Notes under the pieces: generated by a model
What the model was told of the DNA's origin: nothing
Database searches by the model: none
Seen by the model: the letters and a program-made list of their open reading frames with translations, nothing else
Program-made: the position numbers and the translations under genes
Shown: one piece after another, positions 1 through 7,955 of the stretch
Layout of the letters: each line of letters begins with the position of its first letter
Position numbering within the stretch: the stretch's first letter is position 1
Origin: Larix sibirica
Taxonomy: Eukaryota > Streptophyta > Pinopsida > Pinales > Pinaceae
Assembly (NCBI GenBank): GCA_004151065.3
Contig: NWUY0300001929.1
Span: forward strand, 19,923 to 32,495
Length of the DNA stretch: 12,573 nucleotides
Reading direction: 5' to 3'

Positions 1-40
1 GAATGCCAAGTTATGTAGTGACCGTTGAGATCTCGTTAGT
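1..40. other. Left flank outside element A
   Basis: These 40 bases precede the first LTR-like repeat. They show no similarity to the sequence in front of the matching repeat at 7573, which is what is expected if the repeat begins at 41. The last five bases (36-40, TTAGT) would be the left target-site duplication of element A. The partner copy is not in the window. Confidence 0.4.
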
Positions 41-1176
41 TGTTGAAATACTTCAACTACCTTGCCACAACCTTTAAAATCTCGACGAATCTACCGAAAT
101 AGTCTCTCTCGCACGGGAGGTTAGAGGTGGGTATTACTAGGTTCACAATTGTTCATTTCCTTTCATACTCTGTTATTCATGAGCCTAATAGGCAGCCATT
201 GTAGGTAAGACTACGTTTCAGGTCGATCCATTAGGGTAAAGGAGGAATGTCCTTCCGTCGGAGGTACGTTCTATTTCTGTGCTAGTTTTTTTTGTATAAT
301 TTGTTAGTGATGTTTGATGTTTTAATTTCATGTGCACATGTTACTGTTAGCACAATCTAAGTGGGGATTACTCCTACAATCTCAGTTTCACTTGGATGAG
401 CCTGAGTCGTTGAGAACTGTGTAGGGTCTCGTAAAGCTCCTTTTCTCAAGGGTTGAACTAGCTGTGGTCTATTGCACTTGATGATTGTCAAAATTCCATT
501 TTTAATAAAAAATGATTCGCGCATATTTGCGTCTTTCCTCCATTTTCATTATTCAACTCCGTTGTCCTTTTTATGTTTTTTTAAATTTCCGGACACTGTA
601 CATTATGTTTAAAAGGACTATCAATATTTTTATCAATTCTGTTTACTAACTTGTAAATAAATTTTTCGATTTTGTGCCTTTAGTCTTTAGGCATTCTAAT
701 GCTTTATTTTTCAATCTAAAGTAGATGTCATGCAACATTTCTAATAATATTTTATTTTTATAAAACCAGTTCAAATTATTGAATAAATTTTCAGTGATCG
801 TCCAATATGCAAAGTTTCATCTCTTTTACAGTGATATTATTACATTAGTGAAACTTATATTTAATTCTGATTTTCAATTGTAGAATCGAGCAAAATGAAA
901 TATTTCTTTTACACTCTAACAATTGGCTTACTAAACTACTTATTGATGAGAGAAACTAAAATTATTGCTACAATTTTATATTAACAACAAAAACACAAAG
1001 TTGATGCTTTACTTAGCGAAATTGTTTTAGTAATAGACCTTAGATTTTTACATGTGTTTAAAAAATGAGATGAAACAAAATTGCAGATTTCCTTTCACAT
1101 CTTAAATGTAACTATCATAATTTATGTACGTATATACAATGTGGTTTCTCGAACCATGTCGTTTTGAGCATCAACA
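41..1176 (+). repeat. Left LTR of element A
   Basis: The segment begins TGTTGAAATACTTC and ends GAGCATCAACA, giving TGTTGA/TCAACA terminal inverted repeats. Bases 41 to about 440 are repeated at 7573-7955. Shared blocks include the start (ACTTCA.CTACCTTGCC), TACTAGGTTC, CATGAGCCTAA, GTAAGACTAC.TTTCAGGTC and CGGAGGTAC. A primer-binding-site-like sequence lies four bases after the end, in the expected order. Bases 441-1176 have no partner in the window because element B interrupts the second copy. The right-hand 700 bases are AT-rich. No open reading frame of note is present. Confidence 0.6.
759..765 (+). promoter_or_regulatory. Possible TATA box in left LTR of element A
   Basis: TATAAAA sits about 720 bases into the LTR and about 420 bases before its end, a reasonable place for the U3/R border. 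The surroundings are very AT-rich, so a chance match is quite possible. Confidence 0.22.
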
Positions 1177-1180
1177 TAAA

Positions 1181-1198
1181 TAGCGACCATAATGGGGA
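1181..1198 (+). other. Degraded primer-binding site of element A
   Basis: TAGCGACCATAATGGGGA follows the LTR end after a four-base spacer (TAAA). It matches 13 of 18 positions of the element B site at 8981, which also follows an LTR end in ...ACA and a four-base NAAA spacer. Plant Ty3/gypsy elements of the Tat/Ogre group prime from tRNA-Arg with sites of the form TGGCGACTCC...TGGGGA. This copy has lost the TGG that pairs with the tRNA CCA end (now TAG), consistent with decay. Confidence 0.45.
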
Positions 1199-1282
1199 AT
1201 TATGTCTTGATCTTTCTTGAATTTGATCCTTGATTTTATCTTGGTTGAATCATTCCTTTTGAATTCTCATTCTCATTCAATC

Positions 1283-3241
1283 ATGACCGACGCTTGGTAT
1301 CCTTGTGTTAATCATGTTGATCTTCTAGGTATTCTTGATTATAATCCAAGGGACTAGCATTATGATGAGAATCTTCCCCGATTTATGGGTCTTCCCCATC
1401 AAGATCCAAACAATCATCTCTTAATATTCGATGAATATTGTTATGCCAACCACATTCATGACCTCTCTGTGAGGGTTTGTATGTTTCCTAATACACTCTA
1501 TGGAGATGCCACCTATTGGCTTAGATCCTCGCCTTACCATTCAATCTAGGGTTGGGGGGATTTCTTTCATCTTTTCAAGACCATATTTGATGACTCGAAC
1601 CCTTGGTGTGGTTTCTATGGTGAACATCATGAGCCAAACACTTGTTAGGGATTCTTGGAAGCTAAACATAAGAATGAAGTTGTGTCTAGTCCATTCTCTC
1701 CTTATGAGTATTCTCAGATTCTCCTTCCTTAGGAAAATGTCACCTTGTCTCATCCCAATGCTCTTTATCTCCCCAATCTACAAAATGAACCCTTTGTTAT
1801 GGACAAGGCATATAATTTGCAATATGGTGTCTTTTTCTGAGATGAGGTCCCAATCAAAGATGAGCCCTTTGATTTTCAAGACGACATCTTATTCGATAAT
1901 CAGTCCTCTCTTGAAAATTATTTTGATATTGATTACCAAAGGGAGGAAATCGATCATTGCGAGAAGGTAATCCATCACGATCCAGATATTTTGTCCTCAT
2001 ATTTTCAATCAAGGAATTCTAGTCTCAGATAAAATTACTACTGATTCTTTTGATGAATCTTTCACCATTCTATTCATTCATGACTCAATTTACAATTATT
2101 ATCATTCTTTTCCAATTGTTGGCAAGGACAATGTTTTTCATCACCCTACCATTGAATCGAAATCATATATATTGGAGGAGGTTCCCCTTCCCTTTCATCA
2201 TGATTTATTTGATACTCTCATCGACAACATCCTTCCAACTCATTCCAAGCATGATCTTCATAGTTCTATTCATCAGGGAGATGTCATCCCACCTTGTCTT
2301 GGCATTCCATGTTTCTCCAATCCGCAAAATACTTTCTTAATTAAAGATTTATAGTTGACAATGCAATGCCTACAAAGATCTCAATCATTCGAAAGGGGAA
2401 GTTGATTCTTTTGAGAATATGAGTCATATTAATGTTTGTCATGTCACCAATAATAATGACTCTTTAAACTTAGATGATGTTGTGCTAGTCTCTCATTGTT
2501 CCATCAATTCATGACGAGGATGCTCAGTCCTTTCCGGTTATGGGTGAGAACCTTGTTTTTCATGAAACTACCCTTGATTTCGAGTCTTATGTTTTTGAGG
2601 GAATTCCTCATTCAATCCACAATGATTACTCTGATGGATTAATTAATGATGCATGTGTGCCTGAGAAAAATTTCAAATTCACAAATCTTCCTGATCCAAA
2701 TGAGTATATCATTCTTGAGAGTTATGCCTTGTCTCAAGATCACTTACAATCTATTCACAACAAATGTCTTGCTTTTATGGTTGATCAACATAATTATGAT
2801 GAAACCAATGCTCATTCTTTTATTGCTAATTTGGAAGAGGAAATTAAATGCTTTTATCCTAATTCAATCAATGATGAACCATTTGTCATCATGGAAAATA
2901 ATAACGATAAAGTGATCATTGGGGATTTAATCAGTGCAAACAATGTCGATGATATTAAATGCTTTATTCCAAAACAATCTGTCATGGGCATTGAATCAAA
3001 CAAGGGAATTCTTGGGTTTATTTTCAAGGATATCATTGGGGATTCATGGGTTGATTAATTTTCAAATCTCATTAATACTAACCCATTTCATATGCATTCA
3101 TTTTTATTTGATTCAAGTAGGACTAACTTTTCTATCTTGATTTTGGGAGTTCATGATGAAGTTTTTGAGGATAATCAAATTTCAAACAATAGTTGTGGCA
3201 TTAACGATGTATTCCTTTACAACAAATGGCATCTTGCTTGA
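1283..3241 (+). pseudogene. gag: Broken gag-like gene with capsid core and long acidic tail (element A)
   Basis: Reading from the ATG at 1283 gives a gag (Retrotrans_gag-like) domain. It contains DPNNHLLIFDEY (about residues 41-52), FPNTLYGDATYWL (68-80) and then SI-stop-GWGDFFHLF. This matches the family pattern F..TL.G.A..W.....SI..W..L...F. The frame is cut by stops at 1355, 1547, 1646 and 1730 (all TAG), 1838 (TGA) and 2030 (TAA). Reading then moves frame near 2030, again near 2352-2358 (with a TAG) and again near 2505. One further stop (TAA, 3056) falls inside the last segment before the end at 3239-3241. The longest uninterrupted piece is 2540-3055. Beyond about residue 180 the product is rich in Asp, Asn, Glu, His and Phe, with no zinc knuckle (CX2CX4HX4C) and no protease DTG. 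I do not recognise this tail. The reconstructed length is roughly 650 codons. The gag core is clear; the unity of the tail with it is inferred from continuous composition and small frame changes. Confidence 0.75.
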
Positions 3242-4310
3242 TTTGTTTTTCTCAGTTCGTAGAAGTTGGAGTAGGTTGAATGTTAGTCGTAGGTTGTTTA
3301 CTTTCCCGCTATGCATTTGTTTTCATTTCATTGCATTAGCTTAGTTGTCTTTATTTTCTTAGTTTAGCAATTTCATTTGCTTAGATAGTTTTTTTTTTCA
3401 TCAATTGTTTTCACAGTTTTTCTAAATAAGTCCCGACATGGAATTTGACGTCATTAAGTGCAATTCGCACTATGCCCTTTCACCAAATTGTTGTCATTAA
3501 ACTCTGACATGATGACAATCAATTTTTTTATACATGAGAGAATGTGATGTGGAGAGAGCATAACTTTTCGGCGGTTCTTAGTGATCATCCTGGGGGTATG
3601 TTGAACTGTTATTTGCTTACTATTTTTGGTTTTTCCAACACTTCTTCTTATCGCTCAGCATCGCCCATGTGGAACACTAGCCTTACTCTTTTCACTCTCT
3701 ACCCTTTTTGAGGATGAGAATGAGTACATGTACCTACTTCATGGTTATGTCTTTATTCTTGGTCGATCTTGTTAGGTTTTTCATGTGTCCTTGTGTTTCA
3801 TTTGTTTTTTTTTTGTTGGGCTAGATGTTGATGCTCAACATTGACATGATGCTAAAGCATCAAATCATGACGCCAAAGGAGAACCTATTGAACTTTGTCG
3901 CAAGATCATTGTGTCTATATTGTCGTGTCCAGGGCAATGTGGTTGTCGCATCCATAACTTATTTCTTCATTTTCGTTTTCATATGACCCCTTCGACAGGT
4001 TCGCCAAGTTACATTTTCACCATAATTTACCATGTCGTTGGTCAAGTCAAGTTATGGGGATTTGTCATCTTTTCATCTGGGCATCGTCATATTAGGTAGT
4101 CAACACCATTGTGGTCAGTTCGTCATACGGATCATGTCCATATTTCGTTTGACCAAAATCATCACCGTTTGACCCTTTCGGCAATACATCGAATTTTCGG
4201 CAAGTATGAGTCATTTGTATCTTATCAGTGAAATTTTGCCAAAAGTGTGTCCTTTGCTAATTAATCTTCGCATCCATTTGTCAGTACCATCTTCACGATT
4301 ATGTATGGAA
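3242..4310. other. Non-coding internal region of element A
   Basis: T-rich sequence follows the gag pseudogene, including a run of ten T at about 3389 and several poly-T tracts. No reading frame here resembles protease, reverse transcriptase, RNase H or integrase. A small inverted repeat lies at 3828-3835/3856-3863 (TTGATGCT/AGCATCAA). The 13 bases at 3826-3838 are the exact reverse complement of the LTR end at 1164-1176. Confidence 0.5.
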
Positions 4311-4680
4311 TGTCAAAAATAATCCCCCCGATACTCCCTTCCAAAAAAAGCACAATATCCTCTATTTTGAAAAGTCAAACTTAGTCTTCCCATTTCTATT
4401 TCAAACTCACTCTCCCCATTTCTAATGATCACTCTCCAATTTTATCAAAGGTCTTCTTTTCCCCATAAAATTCCCTTTTCTTATTCCTTCTCAAAATTTA
4501 AAAGAAAAATACTTTATCCTTTCCCTAAGCTTTACCCCTAGTTTTTCCTTGACTTTTCCCTTATTCCCTATTATTAAAAATATCCCTTCTTTTTATATTA
4601 ATTAACCCCAATCCCCATCTCGTTTTCATTATCCTTATTAATTAATATAAAAAAGGGTCGTTATTCCCCTTCCATGATCA
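4310..4680. other. C+T-rich, G-poor tract
   Basis: About 370 bases are composed mostly of T, A and C, with very few G on the plus strand. Repeated TTCCC, CCCATTTC and CTTTTCC words occur throughout. It has no coding potential. The tract ends in a long inverted repeat (4584-4657). The strand asymmetry is much stronger than in the flanks. Confidence 0.6.
4584..4657. repeat. Inverted repeat, about 20-bp arms, 32-base spacer
   Basis: The left arm (4584-4605) runs from CCCTT to TATATTAATTAA. The right arm (4638-4657) runs from TTAATTAATATA to AAGGG. They are complementary over 20 bases apart from a two-base insertion (TC) in the left arm. Each arm also contains the palindrome TTAATTAA. It could form a cruciform or a strong RNA hairpin. 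Confidence 0.75.
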
Positions 4681-4973
4681 TATTTAACTTTGATATTTTT
4701 CATGAATATCTCTCAAGTAAATGAGAATAAAATACAAATCCCCCTCGTAAAGGTTCATTGGTTTAATATTATCACAAATGAAATGCCCTCGCCAATGGAG
4801 TGGATAAAGTCGGGCATTAAAATGTTGGCAACGGTGATTTATCCACACTTCAGTCGCATTTTTCAAGCTATCAAAATCTTACTTATTTTGAAAATTACAA
4901 AGTGGTGTAGATGGAATGAGCTTACAGGGCGATAACAAATCATATGCAATCGAAAAAGGCTGCAAAAGGAGAG

Positions 4974-4986
4974 ACCCTAACCCTAA
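4974..4986 (+). promoter_or_regulatory. Two telomere-like CCCTAA units
   Basis: ACCCTAACCCTAA lies near the left edge of the GC-richer block. Plant telo-boxes (AAACCCTAA) occur in promoters and leaders of ribosomal protein genes. Two units could also be chance or a small interstitial telomere-like patch. Confidence 0.25.
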
Positions 4987-5531
4987 CGCACCTCAGCTAG
5001 CAGCGATCAGCACGTACATAGGGACATTTGGCCGTTAGAGGGCATTACCATAATGAACACGTAGAGTTAACCCAATACATATGAAGCGCGTGGAAAATGT
5101 AATATTTTATGATGGCATACTGCGAACGCCTTGGCAGGACGTGGACAGTCACACCATGATGGGGCATAAGGTGATGAATAAAAAAATCTCGAATCCACAC
5201 TATGTGGAGGGTCGGATTGATAACGATTGACAGAGCAAAGGGTTAAAGATCCGTTGGGTTATTTAAGTGGACAATTGGTAGGTGAACAAAAAAAATGCTC
5301 CCAAAGGCATTGTCATTCCAAACACCAGCAGGCAGGAGCATCCCAATGGCAAAGGTTAGACGGCCATGTTGGAGATCTTCAATATGGCAGGACGGTCTCA
5401 GAAGACGCGACCTGGTAGGAGGAGGCTGTTAGTAAGAACAAGCCAATAGACAGAATGAGATCTCAGTGCCGCAAACAATGGAAGAGGTTGGCAAGGAACA
5501 CCAGGCAGGGGGATGTTAAAAAAAACAACAT

Positions 5532-5540
5532 AAACCCTAA
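5532..5540 (+). promoter_or_regulatory. Telo-box AAACCCTAA upstream of RPL38 pseudogene
   Basis: An exact AAACCCTAA lies 224 bases before the first RPL38 start codon (5756). Telo-boxes are a known feature of plant ribosomal protein gene promoters and 5' leaders. The site therefore hints that promoter or leader DNA was copied along with the coding part. It is a single nine-base match, so it is only suggestive. Confidence 0.35.
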
Positions 5541-5730
5541 TTCTGCAGCAATACACCACACAACAGAAAAGAACGCGGGCATCCTAGGCAACGCAGAGAA
5601 TCTCAATCCTACAAAAAACCGTTATCCTACACAATCGCCAACGCGCATCCACGGGCAGTGAGGATAGACAGAAGTAGACACACATAGTAGTTTCAAATAA
5701 AAAAAGGGGCCATCTGCTCACAGGTCGAAG

Positions 5731-5896
5731 CATAAAAGGCAGAAGAGCATCGGCCATGGTCAAACAAATAAGCAATATCAAATCTTTTCTCTCGACTGCC
5801 CGTCACAAGGATGCATAAAAGGCAGAAGAGCATCCGCCATGCTCAAACAAATAAGCAATATCAAATATTTTCTCTTGACTCCGCGTCACAAGGATG
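5731..5896 (+). repeat. 83-bp tandem duplication covering leader and first codons of RPL38
   Basis: Unit 1 is 5731-5813 and unit 2 is 5814-5896. They differ at about six positions (roughly 93% identity). Each unit starts CATAAAAGGCAGAAGAGCAT, holds a GCCATG start and codons for KQISNIK.FL.T.RHKDA, and ends CACAAGGATG. The duplication places a second start and leader inside the gene. It is older than the perfect 56-bp repeat downstream. Confidence 0.9.
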
Positions 5897-6047
5897 CATG
5901 GTCAATGAATACCAACGGAAGTAAAAATGTGGTGAAGTTCAAGGTCAGGTGTAAGAAGTATCTTTGCACTTAATGTGTATTAAGTATGAGAAGGATGGCA
6001 AGCCCAAGCAGCCTCTATCACTAGGTTAGGTAGTTCACAACCTGTAA
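5756..6047 (+). pseudogene. RPL38: Ribosomal protein eL38 (RPL38) pseudogene with duplicated 5' end
   Basis: The second start (5839) opens a full-length copy of eL38, a small protein of the cytosolic large ribosomal subunit. The span 5839-6047 is 209 bases, one short of 69 codons plus stop, the usual eL38 length. Visible matches are [18 protein letters not shown] at the N terminus, [14 protein letters not shown] in the middle, and, one frame over, YEK...KPKQ.L with a final NL-stop. Breaks are a TAA at 5971-5973 (codon 45), a one-base deletion near 5979, and a TAG at 6027-6029. The first start (5756) gives only 20 codons before TAA (5816) because of the 83-bp tandem duplication. No intron interrupts the coding part. 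Plant RPL38 genes usually have introns, to my knowledge, so this may be a retrocopy. No clear poly(A) tail is seen. The stops make a functional product very unlikely. Confidence 0.88.
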
Positions 6048-7060
6048 GATGTTGTGGAAGCTTGAATTATTCTTTCAAGCGTATGCAAAGAAGAGTCGAA
6101 GAGCGAAACAAGTAGAATGTTGAATAGAGGTGAGTGGTGTTCCCAAAATGAGAAGCGGGCGTATGGCAGGATTACGCAATGATAGCTCAAGCCCTTGGAA
6201 GCGTAAGAAATACATGCACCAAAAGAAAAAGTAGAGATATCTTTGCCTCGAGTGAAGAATTAACCTAAACTCAACCAACGCGGGCAGAGAAACGCCACCC
6301 ATCCACTGTAGCACGTAGCACAAACGCGTGGGCACCAATAGCAGAGTAACGAGCAGGGTGCAGTTCCACGCTACCAGCATGCCAAAAAACACATCACAGA
6401 TAGGCCGCTAGGATGAGAGGGGCAAAATAATGCACGTTGAATCGATCACCACTGTCGAACAATTATTGAAGAGGCTGTGAGCTATCGCCAAACAGATCAT
6501 GGTCCCGTAGCTCAGTTCGCATAGAAAACCCTTCACATACTTTTTCCTACATGAGCATATGACCCCTCAGTCTTGGGCTTGTTTTATTAAGGAGTGGAAC
6601 ATAGAAATCGATGTTTATCATGCACTTTTAAATCTAGACACTGAGTAGAATCGTTGTGGCTATCAAGTTTGAGACATTCTCCATGATTTTTTTTCTCCGG
6701 AACAAAAGAGAAAAACACGATGGTGCAGGATCTCACTTGGTACTCCTTCATTGTATTCCACGCATAATAAATCCTCGACGAAGCAATAAGGTTGTCATAC
6801 CACCAAATCCATACATGAAATCAGGAGCTCGTCATCACACGTGTTAGGTTCTTGGTTATATTTAGAAGGTTATGGTGTATAGTCTCGGCGAATGAAAAAG
6901 ATCTATGAAAAAGACAGCACCAACATTAGAAAAAAGAAGTTGAATAACTCATGCGAGTACAAGAAATGAGCAAATGCATGCACTTCCTCGGAGAGACGTT
7001 TTCAATATGCATGAAGGAATACTAAGTACGACAAAAATTGCAGATATATTTTATTGTTGG
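6048..7060. other. No recognisable gene
   Basis: About 1 kb downstream of the RPL38 pseudogene holds no gene I recognise on either strand. A short hairpin (GCTTGAA 6060-6066, TTCAAGC 6074-6080) lies just after the RPL38 stop. The open frames are short and unlike known families. A tRNA-like phrase at 6507-6519 lacks the rest of a tRNA. Confidence 0.5.
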
Positions 7061-7172
7061 AGGATCTGAGTCATAGTTACAGTCATGCATGCCTCGGCTG
7101 CTGAGTTTTAATTAAGAGGATCTGAGTCATAGTTACAGTCATGCATGCCTCGGCTGCTGAGTTTTAATTAAG
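7061..7172 (+). repeat. Perfect 56-bp tandem duplication
   Basis: Unit 1 (7061-7116) and unit 2 (7117-7172) appear identical base for base. Each begins AGGATCTGAGTCATAG, contains the palindromic CATGCATG, and ends TTTTAATTAAG. Perfect identity amid decayed sequence means a recent duplication or an assembly artefact. Confidence 0.95.
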
Positions 7173-7450
7173 GTTTCTTAGGAGAAATTATGGTAACCTA
7201 CGATCTCGAAGTCACCAAAACAAAGTGCCTCGAGTGCGCGTACATGCCAATAAATATGTGCCCATTCCTTGTGGTCGAGCATATGGAGAGACCATTTCAA
7301 GTGATAGAAAGGGGACTAACCGTATTTGATGAAAAGAGAAGGTTACCGGAGCTCAAACCAAGATAGAAGAGACAATGAGGAAGCTTTGCTCCACAACCAT
7401 TAATCAACTGTAGGCTTTCGATTTGAAACAAAGAGATTGCATGTTTAGTG

Positions 7451-7497
7451 TCCGGGAGGTGGACGTTGGTTTCTTGCAGTCCACCTTCCTCTTCGGA
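7451..7497. repeat. Hairpin at right end of the GC-richer block
   Basis: GGGAGGTGGAC (7454-7464) pairs with GTCCACCTTCC (7479-7489) over 10 of 11 bases around a 14-base loop. An outer TCCG/CGGA pair (7451-7454/7494-7497) can extend it with a bulge. CTAA follows 11 bases after the main stem (7501-7504), reminiscent of a Helitron 3' end, but the next base is A rather than T. Confidence 0.6.
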
Positions 7498-7572
7498 AAA
7501 CTAAAACATCAATGGACGCAACAACCTAACTCTCTACATTTAATGGAACTATTTTCCTTCCATCAAGAGAGT

Positions 7573-7955
7573 TGTTGAAACACTTCATCTACCTTGCCGT
7601 AGCCTTCAAAAGCTTGGTGAAGTTGTCGAAAATGGATCTCATGCACTAGAGGTAAGAGGTGGTTACTACTAGGTTCCAATACTGTTCATTTTCCTTTCCA
7701 TACATAGTTGTCCATGAGCCTAACATGTGGTGATTGCACGTAAGACTACATTTCAGGTCCATCCATTAAGGGGAAGGAAGTGTCTCTTTCCGCCGGAGGT
7801 ACTTTCTATTTTCTTGCACGCATTGTACTTTCATGTTTATATTTTTATGTCTGATGTCTATATGTAGGTTACCGTCAGCACTATCTGAGCGAGGGGTACT
7901 CCTGCTATTTTAGTTTCACCTAGGTGAACTTGGAACGTTGAGAGCTGCATAGGGT
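7573..7955 (+). repeat. Right LTR of element A, first part only
   Basis: It starts TGTTGAAACACTTCATCTACC and stays alignable with 41 to about 440 up to the shared GTAGGGT/CATAGGGT. After 7955 similarity stops abruptly. The next bases, TGTTATAG, fit the start of another LTR. The remaining 700 or so bases, corresponding to 441-1176, should be found beyond element B. The sequence just before 7573 (AAGAGAG) is at best a weak polypurine tract. Confidence 0.6.
7951..7955. other. Predicted left target-site duplication of element B (AGGGT)
   Basis: These are the last five bases of A's right LTR before the break in homology. Ty3/gypsy integrases generally make 5-bp duplications, so AGGGT is expected again directly after B's right LTR. 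The second copy is outside the window. Confidence 0.4.

Larger units (their letters stand above)
4940..7505. other. Block of higher GC and purine content, possible captured or inserted DNA
   Basis: At about 4940 the sequence changes from AT- and pyrimidine-rich to a mixed, purine-richer composition with noticeably more G and C, and it changes back near 7505. The block holds the RPL38 pseudogene, two tandem duplications and, at its right end, a hairpin followed by CTAA. From 6048 to 7500 I recognise no gene on either strand. A 58-codon open frame at 7190-7366 (+) and a 105-codon frame at 6075-6392 (-) match nothing I know. Whether the block was captured by element A or inserted into it later cannot be decided here. 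Confidence 0.5.
41..7955 (+). mobile_element. Element A: old, non-autonomous gag-containing LTR retrotransposon, interrupted on the right
   Basis: The order on the plus strand is LTR (41-1176), degraded primer-binding site (1181-1198), gag pseudogene (1283-3241), a long internal region without pol, and a second LTR copy beginning at 7573. The second copy is cut at 7955 by element B. The LTR termini TGTTGA...TCAACA form a short inverted repeat, as LTR ends do. The two LTR copies are only about three-quarters identical by eye, with mostly transitions, so the insertion is old. No zinc knuckle, protease, reverse transcriptase or integrase motif was found between 3242 and 7572. Plant elements carrying only gag are known (TR-GAG class), and this resembles one. 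An alternative is that the two repeats are unrelated duplicates and the gag belongs to a smaller element ending near 3826; see the 13-bp inverted match there. Confidence 0.55.

Noticed and set aside
41-130. Possible host exon shared by both repeats (open frame LLK.F.YLA..FK..., then GAGGTAAGAG like a splice donor in the second copy)
   Set aside because: The short shared frame fits LTR copies just as well. The donor-like GT is GTTAGA in the first copy, and no protein family is recognised.
1541-1753. Minus-strand open frame across the gag core
   Set aside because: It is a shadow of the plus-strand gag pseudogene, whose family motifs are clear.
4690-4935. 81-codon open frame on the plus strand
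   Set aside because: There is no known motif and it lies in AT-rich non-coding DNA. A shorter open frame overlaps it on the other strand, as expected by chance.
4974-4986. Telomeric repeat array
   Set aside because: Only two CCCTAA units are present, far too few for an interstitial telomere. It is kept only as a weak telo-box-like site.
6075-6392. 105-codon open frame on the minus strand
   Set aside because: The product is Leu/Phe-rich with no recognisable motif, no homologue that I know and no supporting context. The plus strand here is purine-rich, which favours chance open frames on the other strand.
6500-6525. tRNA-like phrase GTAGCTCAGTTCG
   Set aside because: It resembles a tRNA D-arm/A-box, but no anticodon stem, B-box (GGTTCGA-like) or acceptor pairing follows within 100 bases.
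7190-7366. 58-codon open frame on the plus strand with fairly protein-like composition
   Set aside because: It starts at an ATG right after the tandem repeat and contains CLECAYM and VVEHMERPF, but I cannot link it to any family. It could be a captured gene fragment; there is too little to call.
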